A DNA stretch of 64,000 nucleotides from assembly GCF_042646605.1 (NCBI RefSeq), contig NZ_JBHRUG010000002.1:347513-411512 (forward strand). The letters are read 5' to 3'. The translations under genes were made by a program, and so were the position numbers. The DNA is from Litchfieldella rifensis (GTDB lineage: Bacteria > Pseudomonadota > Gammaproteobacteria > Pseudomonadales > Halomonadaceae). The notes under the pieces were generated by a model. It saw nothing but the letters and a program-made list of their open reading frames with translations, was not told the origin of the DNA and ran no database searches. Positions 1 to 7,258 of the stretch are shown here, piece after piece; the first letter of the stretch is position 1, and each line of letters opens with the position of its first letter.

Positions 1-942
1 ATCCTGGTGGTGCAACTGAAGCTCGAGTCGAATGCCTGGCTGTACGTCGCGACCCTGCTGCCGGTCCCGGACCTGTTCAACGACGACGGGTGGCTATCCG
101 AGGAGCGTCTGTTCGCCGCCTTGATCGTGCTGTTGACGGTGATCGGCCTGTCGCTGCTGGGCATTCGCAGTGTCACCCGTCCGCTGGCCCGGCTGGCGCG
201 GGCGGCGCGACAACTCGGCGATGACCTCGATACGCCGCCGCTGCCGGAGCGGGGCCCCCGCGAGACCCTGGATACCACCCAGGCCTTCAACCGCATGCAA
301 CAGCGCATCCGGCAACAGGTGGAGGAACGCGAGCGGCTGTTCTCGGCGATCTCCCACGACCTGAAGACGCCCATCACCCGCATGCGTCTGCGCGCCGAAA
401 TGCTCGATGACGAGGGACAGCGTGAGCGCTTCTGCGCGGCGCTGGATGAACTGGATCTGCTGGTCAAGGGCGCCCTGGCGTCGGTCAAGGGGCTGGACCT
501 GCATGAGAATATCGAGCGCATCGACCCGCGCCGGATGCTGGACGACCTGGCCGAGGAATTGCGCCTCCAGGACGCGGAGGTGAGTATCGAAGGGCGGGTG
601 GCACCGTTGGCGGTCAAGCCGCTGGCCTTCAAGCGTTGCCTGGGCAACCTGTTGGAGAATGCCGTCTTCTATGGCCGCCGCGCCGAGGTGATCCTCAGCG
701 ACGAGGCGCGGAAGTTGACCATCACGATTCGCGATCGGGGCCCGGGAATTCCCGAAGCGCAACGTCAACGGGTCTTCGAACCGTTCGTGCGGCTGGAGCC
801 GTCGCGCAGCCGTCATACCGGCGGCAGCGGCCTGGGACTGGGCATCGCGCGTCATATCGTGCGTGCCCATGGCGGCGAGCTCGGGCTCGCCAATCATCCC
901 GATGGCGGCCTGGTGGTGACGCTCGAATTTCCTCGTCAGTGA
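1..942 (+). CDS. Sensor histidine kinase, 5'-truncated by window edge (GtrS/GltS-like)
   Basis: This is the C-terminal 313 residues of a membrane sensor kinase; the reading frame is open to base 1, so the gene starts upstream. One membrane segment (around LLTVIGLSLLGI) is followed by a HAMP linker, the HisKA box with the phosphorylated His in ISHDLKTP, an N box (LENAVFYG), a G1 box (DRGPGIP) and a G2 box (GSGLGLGI). It should autophosphorylate at the inner membrane and pass phosphate to an OmpR-type regulator, presumably encoded just upstream. The sugar epimerase and gtsABCD genes follow, which is the context of the GltR/GtrS glucose-uptake system of Pseudomonas. The specific sensing role is therefore inferred from neighbours; the sensor domain itself is not visible. 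Confidence 0.9.
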   Translation: MLVVQLKLESNAWLYVATLLPVPDLFNDDGWLSEERLFAALIVLLTVIGLSLLGIRSVTRPLARLARAARQLGDDLDTPPLPERGPRETLDTTQAFNRMQQRIRQQVEERERLFSAISHDLKTPITRMRLRAEMLDDEGQRERFCAALDELDLLVKGALASVKGLDLHENIERIDPRRMLDDLAEELRLQDAEVSIEGRVAPLAVKPLAFKRCLGNLLENAVFYGRRAEVILSDEARKLTITIRDRGPGIPEAQRQRVFEPFVRLEPSRSRHTGGSGLGLGIARHIVRAHGGELGLANHPDGGLVVTLEFPRQ

Positions 943-949
943 GAACCTT

Positions 950-1003
950 GCAACACTTTGCAGCATTAGGAAACACGGGGGACCACTGGCGATCGGGTAG
1001 GCT
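950..1003 (+). promoter_or_regulatory. Activator-type promoter of the epimerase gene: tandem CARCAYT box plus -10
   Basis: Two direct repeats, CAACACT at 951-957 and CAGCATT at 961-967, lie 10 bp apart and are followed by TAGG. A -10-like TAGGCT sits at 998-1003, and no good -35 is seen. A near-copy with the same internal spacing lies before gtsA at 2255-2308. Direct repeats with a 10-bp period fit an OmpR-family response regulator, so this is probably the target of the partner of the adjacent kinase (inference). Confidence 0.55.
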
Positions 1004-1041
1004 GACGATATCCCTTTGCCCGCGCCACCAGGAGGCGACCC

Positions 1042-2247
1042 ATGAACGTCTACGACACCGCCTTTCTCGAAGCCCATATCCGCAAGACCATGGCCTTTTA
1101 CCACCCGTGCGCCATCGATCCCCATGGCGGATTCTTCCATTACCTGCGCGACGACGGCGAGATCTATGACCGCCATCACCGCCATCTGGTCTCCAGCGCC
1201 CGCTACGTTTTTACCTATGCCCGCTACGGCGACCATTTCCAGCATCCGGAATACCTGCACTGGGCGCGCCACGGCCTGAGATACCTCGAGCAGGCGCATT
1301 TTCAGGACGACTATCAGGGCTATGCCTGGACGCTGCGCGATGGCCGGGTCGAGGACGACACCAATCACTGCTATGGCCTGGCCTTCGTGCTGCTGGCCTA
1401 TGCCACGGCGCTCAAGGCCGGTATCGAAGAGGCTCGCGAAGGGCTTTACCGTGTGCACGCACTCCAGACGCGACGCTTCTGGGAGCCGCAATGGCAGCTC
1501 TATGCCGACGAGGCGGATCGTCACTGGCGGGTCGCCGACTATCGTGGCCAGAACGCCAACATGCACAGTTGCGAGGCATTGATCGCGGCCTTCGACGCCA
1601 CCGGGGACGAGCAGTTTCTGGAGCGCGCCCTGCTGGTCGCCCGGGCCATCTGCCTGCGTCAGGCGGGGCAGAGCGCCTCAGAGCGGGGCAAGGGCTGGAT
1701 CTGGGAGCACTACGATCGCCAGTGGCGCCTGGACCTGGACTACCATCGCGACGACCCGCGCCATCTGTTTCGTCCCTGGGGTTACCAGGTCGGCCACCAG
1801 ACCGAGTGGGCCAAGCTGCTGCTGATGCTGGAGCGTCACCGCGCCGAGGCGTGGCTGCTGCCCACCGCTCGTCGCCTGTTCCTGACCAGCGTCGAGGCCG
1901 GCTGGCATCCCGAACACGGCGGCCTGGTCTATGGGCTCGATCTCAAGGGCGACATCTGCGACGGCGACAAGTACTTCTGGGTGCAGGCCGAGAGTCTGGC
2001 GGCCGCGGCGATGCTCGGCAGCCGTACCGGCGAGCGACGCTTCTGGCGCTGGTACGAGCGGCTGTGGGACTTCAGCTGGCGGCACATGATCGATCATCAG
2101 CACGGTGCCTGGTACCGAATCCTGAGCCCCGATAACCGACGTTACTCCGACGAGAAGAGTCCGGCCGGCAAGGTCGATTACCACACCATGGGCGCGTGCT
2201 ACGACGTCATCGACACCTTGCGCCGGGGAAATATTTCAGTCTCGTAA
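1042..2247 (+). CDS. AGE-family sugar 2-epimerase/isomerase (mannose isomerase-like)
   Basis: A 401-residue cytoplasmic protein of the N-acylglucosamine 2-epimerase family, an (alpha/alpha)6 barrel. Members interconvert sugars at C2 or isomerise aldose to ketose (mannose to fructose, mannose to glucose). Visible family features include RHHRHLVSSARYVFTYARY near residue 50, a central GHQTEWAKLLL segment and several conserved His positions such as HSCEALIAAF and KVDYHTMGACYD. The start is supported by CAGGAGG about 7 bases upstream. It lies between the kinase and gtsA and has its own promoter box, so it probably processes a sugar taken up by the neighbouring ABC transporter. Which sugar cannot be read from sequence; mannose or glucose is the most likely. 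Confidence 0.85.
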   Translation: MNVYDTAFLEAHIRKTMAFYHPCAIDPHGGFFHYLRDDGEIYDRHHRHLVSSARYVFTYARYGDHFQHPEYLHWARHGLRYLEQAHFQDDYQGYAWTLRDGRVEDDTNHCYGLAFVLLAYATALKAGIEEAREGLYRVHALQTRRFWEPQWQLYADEADRHWRVADYRGQNANMHSCEALIAAFDATGDEQFLERALLVARAICLRQAGQSASERGKGWIWEHYDRQWRLDLDYHRDDPRHLFRPWGYQVGHQTEWAKLLLMLERHRAEAWLLPTARRLFLTSVEAGWHPEHGGLVYGLDLKGDICDGDKYFWVQAESLAAAAMLGSRTGERRFWRWYERLWDFSWRHMIDHQHGAWYRILSPDNRRYSDEKSPAGKVDYHTMGACYDVIDTLRRGNISVS

Positions 2248-2254
2248 TAAAGCC

Positions 2255-2308
2255 GCAACACTATCCAGCACTAGGTAACCCCTCTCCAGGCCTTGAATGC
2301 GCTAGCGT
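2255..2308 (+). promoter_or_regulatory. Activator-type promoter of gtsA: tandem CARCAYT box plus -10
   Basis: CAACACT at 2256-2262 and CAGCACT at 2266-2272 form a 10-bp-period direct repeat, followed by TAGG and, 30 bases after the second unit, a -10-like TAGCGT at 2303-2308. The 25-bp element differs from the one at 950-974 at four positions only, and the distance to the -10 is identical. This indicates a shared activator. Confidence 0.6.
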
Positions 2309-2340
2309 GTCATGAGCCGTTGTGGATGACGGCTCATGAC
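2309..2340. promoter_or_regulatory. Perfect 12-bp inverted repeat in the gtsA leader
   Basis: GTCATGAGCCGT at 2309-2320 and its exact complement ACGGCTCATGAC at 2329-2340 are separated by 8 bases. The dyad begins directly after the putative -10 and ends 27 bases before the gtsA start codon. It could be a repressor operator over the transcription start, or an RNA stem at the 5' end of the mRNA. The epimerase promoter lacks it. Confidence 0.5.
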
Positions 2341-2367
2341 AACCAACAATAAGTGGAGACACGTCCC

Positions 2368-3642
2368 ATGCGCGCATTCAAGCAACCCCCGATCCTCGGG
2401 AAGACGCTGCTCGGCCTGGCCGTCGCCGGTACCCTGGGCGCAACCCAGGTCCAGGCCGGTGAGGTGGAGGTACTGCACTGGTGGACCTCGGGCGGCGAGG
2501 CCCAGGCCGTCGGGGTGCTCAAGGAACTGGTCGAGGCGGAAGGCCATAGCTGGAAGGACTTCGCCGTGGCCGGCGGTGCCGGTGACAGCGCCATGACGGT
2601 GCTCAAGTCCCGCGCCATGTCCGGCAACCCGCCCTCGGCGGCGCAGATCAACGGTCCCGAAATCCAGGAGTGGGGTGAGCTGGGGCTGCTCGGCAACCTC
2701 GATGACGTCGCCGAACAGGGCGACTGGGATGCGCTGTTGCCCGAGGTGGTCGCCGACATGATGCGCCATGACGGTCAGTACGTCGCCGTGCCGGTGAACG
2801 TGCACCGAGTCAACTGGCTGTGGGCCAATCCCGAAGTGTTCGCCGATGCCGGCGTCGAGGTCCCAACCAGTTGGGACGAAATGTTCGTGGTCGGCGAGCA
2901 ACTGCGCGCGGCCGGTTATGTGCCCCTCGCGCATGGCGGTCAGCCCTGGCAGGATGCCACCGTTTTCGAGAGCGTGGTGCTCAGCCTAGGCGGCAGCGAC
3001 CTCTATCGTCAGGCCTTCGTCGAACTGGACGCCGAAGCGCTCGAAAGCGACACCATGATCGAGGCGCTCACCACCTTCAAGCGTCTGCGCGAACTGATGG
3101 ATGACGGTATGCCGGGCCGCGACTGGAATCTGTCGACCTCCATGGTCATCGGGGGGCATGCCGCGATGCAGATCATGGGCGACTGGGCCAAGGGCGAGTT
3201 CATCGCCGCGGGGCTCGAGGCCGGCGAGGACTATGTGTGCGCGCCGGTGCCCGGCACTGCGTCGGACTTCATCTTCAATATCGACAGCTTCGCCATGTTC
3301 CGGGTCACCGATGACGCCGCCCGCGAGGCCCAGCAGACCCTGGCCAGACTGGTGCTCGAGCCCGAGTTCCAGAGTGCTTTCAACCAGGTCAAGGGGTCGA
3401 TCCCGGCGCGTCCCGACCTCGACATGAGCGAGTTCGATAGCTGTGCCCAACAGTCGCTGGCGGACTTCCAGGGCGCCAGCGAGGGCAACACCCTGGTGCC
3501 GAGCATGGCCCACCGCATGGCCATGCGCAGCGATGTCCAGGGGGCCTTCTTCGATATCATCACCAACTACTTCAACTCCGCGGACATGACCGCCGAGCAG
3601 GCCGCCGAACGCCTGGTACGGGCGGCAAGCGTGGCCGGCTGA
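2368..3642 (+). CDS. gtsA: Glucose/mannose-type ABC transporter, periplasmic sugar-binding protein
   Basis: A 424-residue extracellular solute-binding protein (family 1) with a Sec signal peptide (positively charged start, hydrophobic LLGLAVAGTLGA, cleavage after VQA). The mature part opens with EVEVLHWWTSGGEAQAVGVL, and further matches recalled from Pseudomonas GtsA include VPVNVHRVNWLW, ALAHGGQPWQD, AAMQIMGDWAKGEF and MAHRMAMRSDVQGAFFD. I take the ATG at 2368 because GTGGAG lies nine bases upstream; an in-frame GTG at 2353 overlaps that ribosome site and is less likely. It binds sugar in the periplasm and delivers it to the permeases that follow. An intercistronic hairpin after the gene probably keeps its expression above that of the membrane genes. 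Confidence 0.93.
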   Translation: MRAFKQPPILGKTLLGLAVAGTLGATQVQAGEVEVLHWWTSGGEAQAVGVLKELVEAEGHSWKDFAVAGGAGDSAMTVLKSRAMSGNPPSAAQINGPEIQEWGELGLLGNLDDVAEQGDWDALLPEVVADMMRHDGQYVAVPVNVHRVNWLWANPEVFADAGVEVPTSWDEMFVVGEQLRAAGYVPLAHGGQPWQDATVFESVVLSLGGSDLYRQAFVELDAEALESDTMIEALTTFKRLRELMDDGMPGRDWNLSTSMVIGGHAAMQIMGDWAKGEFIAAGLEAGEDYVCAPVPGTASDFIFNIDSFAMFRVTDDAAREAQQTLARLVLEPEFQSAFNQVKGSIPARPDLDMSEFDSCAQQSLADFQGASEGNTLVPSMAHRMAMRSDVQGAFFDIITNYFNSADMTAEQAAERLVRAASVAG

Positions 3643-3666
3643 CGGCCCGGATCGACTGCATGCGTG

Positions 3667-3689
3667 AAGCCCGTCCCGGGGCGGGCTTC
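3667..3689 (+). promoter_or_regulatory. Intercistronic hairpin between gtsA and gtsB
   Basis: AAGCCCGTCCC pairs with GGGGCGGGCTT to give a stem of about ten pairs directly after the gtsA stop, with no T tract. Hairpins at this position in binding-protein operons typically protect the upstream mRNA or partly terminate transcription, raising binding protein over permease. It also argues against a gtsB start at 3660, which would encode the hairpin. Confidence 0.55.
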
Positions 3690-3722
3690 CCCGATCCATC
3701 CTCGTTGTTGAGGTATCCCCCG

Positions 3723-4664
3723 ATGAAACCTGTATCGACTTCCGCGGCGGCGTCCGCTGTCGCCGCGTCGCGGACCGGGCACCGCACGTCGGCGGCGCGG
3801 CTGCAGGAATGGTTGCCGCGCCTGGTGCTGGCACCCTCCGCCGCCATCTCGCTGTTCTTCGTTTACGGCTTCATGCTGTGGACCTTCGTGCTGTCACTGA
3901 CCGGTTCGCGCATGCTGCCGAGCTACGACTTCGTCGGCTTTGCGCAATATGCGCATCTGATGGGCAACGAACGCTGGTGGGTCGCCGCCACCAACCTGGT
4001 GATCTTCGGCGGCCTGTTCGTCGGTATCTGCCTGGTGCTGGGGGCCTGGATTGCCATCCTCCTCGACCAGCGCATCCGTCAGGAAGGCGCGTTGCGCACC
4101 ATCTACCTGTACCCCATGGCCCTGTCGTTCATCGTCACCGGGGTGGTGTGGAAATGGCTGCTCAACCCTGGCTTGGGCATCCAGGCCATGGTGCGCGGCT
4201 GGGGTTTCGAGAATTTCACCTTCGACTGGCTGGTGGACCCTGACATGGCGGTCTATACCCTGGTGATCGCCGCCGTGTGGCAAGCCTCGGGCTTCGTCAT
4301 GGCACTGTTCCTGGCCGGCTTGCGTGGGATCGACGACAGCATCATCAAGGCCGCCCAGCTCGATGGGGCCAGCCTGCCGCGCATCTACTGGCGAGTGGTG
4401 ATCCCCTGCCTGCGCCCGGTGGTGTTCAGTGCCGTGATGATCCTTTCGCATATCGCCATCAAGAGCTTCGACCTGGTGGTGGCGCTGACCGGCGGCGGGC
4501 CCGGCTACTCCTCGGACCTGCCGGCCACCTTCATGTATGCCCATGCCTTCACCCGTGCCCAGATCGGGTTGGGTTCGGCCAGCGCCATGCTGATGCTGGG
4601 TGGTGTGCTGGCGATCCTGATCCCCTACCTGTATTCGGAATTGCGGAGCCGCAAGCATGGATAA
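3723..4664 (+). CDS. gtsB: Sugar ABC transporter permease (first)
   Basis: A 313-residue inner-membrane permease of the MalF/UgpA class with about six hydrophobic segments (for example AISLFFVYGFMLWTFVLSL and IFGGLFVGICLVLGAWIAI). The EAA loop that docks the ATPase is present as AAQLDGASLPRIYWRVVIP. The ATG at 3723 has GAGG nine bases upstream; the longer in-frame ATG at 3660 would run through the intercistronic hairpin and is rejected. The last bases overlap the start of the next permease by 8 bp, indicating translational coupling. It forms the channel with gtsC and imports the sugar bound by gtsA. Confidence 0.93.
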   Translation: MKPVSTSAAASAVAASRTGHRTSAARLQEWLPRLVLAPSAAISLFFVYGFMLWTFVLSLTGSRMLPSYDFVGFAQYAHLMGNERWWVAATNLVIFGGLFVGICLVLGAWIAILLDQRIRQEGALRTIYLYPMALSFIVTGVVWKWLLNPGLGIQAMVRGWGFENFTFDWLVDPDMAVYTLVIAAVWQASGFVMALFLAGLRGIDDSIIKAAQLDGASLPRIYWRVVIPCLRPVVFSAVMILSHIAIKSFDLVVALTGGGPGYSSDLPATFMYAHAFTRAQIGLGSASAMLMLGGVLAILIPYLYSELRSRKHG

Positions 4665-5535
4665 CGTGATTCGCCGTCGCACCCCGGGAGCGCGTCTGGC
4701 GCGCGCCACCCTCTATGCCGCGCTGCTGGTCATGGCACTTCTCTACCTGTTGCCGTTGGCGGTCATGCTGCTCACCTCGGTCAAGCCGCTGGAGGAGATT
4801 CGTGCCGGGACCCTGCTGGCGCTACCGCTCGAGCCCACCTTCGCGCCTTGGGTCAAGGCCTGGGGCGAGGCCTGTACCGGCATGCGCTGCGAAGGCGTGA
4901 GTGGCTATTTCTGGAACTCCTTCGCCATCGTCATTCCTGCGGTACTGATCTCCACCACCATCGGGGCGCTAAACGGCTATGCGCTGACCAAATGGTGCTT
5001 CAAGGGCTCGGAGCTGCTCTTCGCGCTGATGCTGTTCGGCTGTTTCATTCCCTTTCAGGTGATCCTGCTGCCCATGGCCCAGACCCTGGGCTGGTTGGGG
5101 CTGTCGAGTTCGCGGGCGGGATTGATCCTGGTGCACGTGGTATTCGGAATCGCCTTCACCACGCTGTTCTTCCGCAACTTCTATGTGGCGGTGCCCAGCG
5201 AGCTGGTATCGGCGGCCAAGCTCGACGGAGCCGGTTTCTTTCGCATCTTCTGGCGCATCCTGCTGCCGGTATCGGCGCCGATCATCGTGGTCTCGGTGAT
5301 CTGGCAGTTCACCCAGATCTGGAACGACTTCCTGTTCGGGGTGGCGTTCTCGGCCCACGACACCCAGCCGGTGACGGTGGCGCTCAACAACCTGGTCAAC
5401 ACCTCCACCGGGGTCAAGGAGTACAACGTCGACATGGCCGCGGCCATGATCGCGGCGCTGCCTACCCTGGTGGTCTACGTGCTGGCGGGAAAATATTTTG
5501 TCCGAGGGCTCACCGCCGGCTCGGTCAAGGGATAA
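4657..5535 (+). CDS. gtsC: Sugar ABC transporter permease (second)
   Basis: A 292-residue MalG/UgpE-class permease with six hydrophobic stretches starting at TLYAALLVMALLYLLPLAVM. Its EAA motif reads AAKLDGAGFFRIFWRILLP. It starts inside the end of the preceding permease gene and pairs with it as a heterodimer. The segment after the first helix carries two cysteines (EACTGMRCEG), plausibly in a periplasmic loop; I cannot tell whether they form a disulfide. Confidence 0.93.
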   Translation: MDNVIRRRTPGARLARATLYAALLVMALLYLLPLAVMLLTSVKPLEEIRAGTLLALPLEPTFAPWVKAWGEACTGMRCEGVSGYFWNSFAIVIPAVLISTTIGALNGYALTKWCFKGSELLFALMLFGCFIPFQVILLPMAQTLGWLGLSSSRAGLILVHVVFGIAFTTLFFRNFYVAVPSELVSAAKLDGAGFFRIFWRILLPVSAPIIVVSVIWQFTQIWNDFLFGVAFSAHDTQPVTVALNNLVNTSTGVKEYNVDMAAAMIAALPTLVVYVLAGKYFVRGLTAGSVKG

Positions 5536-5554
5536 CAAGAAAGAGGTATCTGAC

Positions 5555-6676
5555 ATGTCAGCATTGGAAATTCGTGAGGTCCGCAAGGACTTCGGCAGCA
5601 CCCGGGTGCTCAAGGACGTCAGCCTGGCCATCGATTCCGGCGAGTTCCTGATCCTGGTGGGTCCCTCGGGGTGCGGCAAATCGACCCTGATGAACGCCAT
5701 CGCCGGCCTCGAACCGGTCACCGGTGGGGAGATCCTGATCGCCGGCGAGGACGTCACCTGGCGCACGCCGGCAGAACGCGATATCGCCATGGTCTTCCAG
5801 TCCTATGCGCTCTACCCGAGCATGACAGTACGCCAGAACATCGCCTTCGGTCTGGAGATGCGCAAGGTGCCCAAGGCCGAACGCGAGGCGGCGGTGGAGC
5901 GCGTTGCCGATCTGCTGCAGATCTCGCATCTACTGGAGCGCAAGCCGGCCCAGCTCTCCGGTGGGCAGCGCCAGCGAGTGGCCATGGGTCGTGCGCTGGC
6001 CCGCGAGCCCAAGATCTACCTGTTCGACGAGCCACTCTCCAACCTCGACGCCAAGCTACGCGTGGAGATGCGCACCGAGATCAAGAAGCTGCATCAGCGC
6101 CTGGGCACCACCATCGTCTATGTCACCCACGACCAGATCGAGGCCATGACGCTCGCCGACAGCATCGCGGTAATGCGCGATGGCCGGATTCTCCAGCTCG
6201 GTACCCCCGATGAGGTCTACAACGATCCGGTAGACATCTTCGTGGCCGGCTTCATGGGCTCGCCGTCGATGAACTTTATCGCCGCGACGCTCGAGGGCAT
6301 GGCCGGCGATTATCGGCTACGTATCGCGACTCCCGGGGCGGAGGACCTGACCCTGCCCTGGCCGGCATCCCGTGAGCAGCCGGAACTGGCCGAGTGGGCG
6401 GGGCAGCCGGTGGTGCTGGGCCTGCGGCCCGAGCATTTCAGCGAAGAGGACGAGCGCCTCGGCGAGCAGGCCGAAGGCACCCTGTTCTCGGCGCCGGTCA
6501 CGGTCGTCGAGCCCACCGGGGCCGATATCCTGCTGCGCTTGCCGCTGGGTGAGCAAGAGGTGACGGCTCGGGTCGGTCCCAAGTGCCGGGTGGGGGCGGG
6601 CGAGCACCTGGCGCTGCGCATCGACATGGGGCGGGCGGTGCTGTTCGATCCGCACAGCGAACAGCGCCTGGCATGA
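5555..6676 (+). CDS. gtsD: Sugar ABC transporter ATP-binding subunit (MalK/GtsD type)
   Basis: A 373-residue ATPase. The nucleotide-binding domain shows Walker A GPSGCGKST near residue 37, Q-loop FQSYALYPSM, signature LSGGQRQRVAMGRAL, Walker B YLFDEPLSNLDAKLR and the switch His in VTHDQIEAM. A C-terminal TOBE/OB regulatory domain with a LGLRPEHF motif, as in MalK and UgpC, follows. The ATG at 5555 is preceded by AAAGAGG. It energises import through gtsB and gtsC and is the last gene of the unit; a short GAGCCAG/CTGGCTC hairpin at 6675-6691 overlaps the stop region but has no T tract. Confidence 0.94.
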   Translation: MSALEIREVRKDFGSTRVLKDVSLAIDSGEFLILVGPSGCGKSTLMNAIAGLEPVTGGEILIAGEDVTWRTPAERDIAMVFQSYALYPSMTVRQNIAFGLEMRKVPKAEREAAVERVADLLQISHLLERKPAQLSGGQRQRVAMGRALAREPKIYLFDEPLSNLDAKLRVEMRTEIKKLHQRLGTTIVYVTHDQIEAMTLADSIAVMRDGRILQLGTPDEVYNDPVDIFVAGFMGSPSMNFIAATLEGMAGDYRLRIATPGAEDLTLPWPASREQPELAEWAGQPVVLGLRPEHFSEEDERLGEQAEGTLFSAPVTVVEPTGADILLRLPLGEQEVTARVGPKCRVGAGEHLALRIDMGRAVLFDPHSEQRLA

Positions 6677-6718
6677 GCCAGGGGCTGGCTCCACTGCCGG
6701 CCGGCGTTCCGCCCGGGC

Positions 6719-7159
6719 TCAACGCACCGTGATCACCGTGCACTTGGCACTGTGCGTGACCTTGTGCGAGACGCTGCCTACCACCAACCCGGCGAGGTCG
6801 CCGAGGCCACGGCTGCCGAGTACGATGGCGTCGACGCCGAGCTGTTCGGCTTGACTCAGGATCGTGCGTGCCGGCTCGCCCTGGTCGAGGTGGGTCTCGA
6901 CCTGGCTGACGCCCAACTCCTGGGCGTTGGCCCTGGCCTTGTCGATGACCTGCCTGCCGGCTTTCTGGATATCTTCCTCGTTGGCCTCGAGGGGAATGGC
7001 GCCGATGCCCCAGACCAGCGTGGTTTCGTGGGCCAGGGACTCGGGAATATGCAGGATGTGCAGCTTGGTATCGCCATTCTTGGCCAGTTCGCAGGCCACG
7101 TGCAGTGCCTTCCTGGCATTTTCCGAACCGTCGACGGCTATCAATAGCGAATTGAACAT
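6719..7159 (-). CDS. Universal stress protein (UspA family)
   Basis: A 146-residue single-domain Usp protein. It starts MFNSLLIAVDGSENARKAL and ends with the ATP-binding pattern G-2x-G-9x-G-S (GSRG...GS) followed by CTVITVR, so it belongs to the ATP-binding type. The start at 7159 is supported by GGGAG nine bases upstream; an in-frame extension to 7204 lacks support. It is convergent with the ABC operon and lies alone. An FNR/Anr-type box upstream suggests induction by low oxygen, as known for several Usp genes in Pseudomonas. Confidence 0.93.
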   Translation of the reverse strand: MFNSLLIAVDGSENARKALHVACELAKNGDTKLHILHIPESLAHETTLVWGIGAIPLEANEEDIQKAGRQVIDKARANAQELGVSQVETHLDQGEPARTILSQAEQLGVDAIVLGSRGLGDLAGLVVGSVSHKVTHSAKCTVITVR

Positions 7160-7230
7160 GGCGCGATCTCCCGTGCGGTGAGCTGATGGCTGCTTGGCTA
7201 TCACTCCCCAGCCTAGACGATCATTGCCGG

Positions 7231-7251
7231 CTTGACTTGATCAAGGTCAAG
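7231..7251 (-). promoter_or_regulatory. FNR/Anr-like box upstream of the usp gene
   Basis: TTGATCAAGGTCAA at 7237-7250 matches the FNR/Anr pattern TTGAT-N4-ATCAA except one base. It sits within a larger dyad with arms CTTGAC (7231-7236) and GTCAAG (7246-7251). Its centre is about 84 bases upstream of the usp start codon, compatible with a -41.5 activator site and a leader of roughly 40 bases. Confidence 0.5.
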
Positions 7252-7258
7252 CCCGGCG

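Noticed and set aside
94..1566. Long open frame on the minus strand opposite the kinase and epimerase genes
   Set aside because: It is antisense to two clear genes, spans their boundary and shows no family pattern; long antisense frames are expected in such GC-rich coding DNA.
3660..3722. Upstream ATG for the first sugar permease
   Set aside because: The extension would encode an RNA hairpin, lacks a ribosome site and precedes the family N-terminus.
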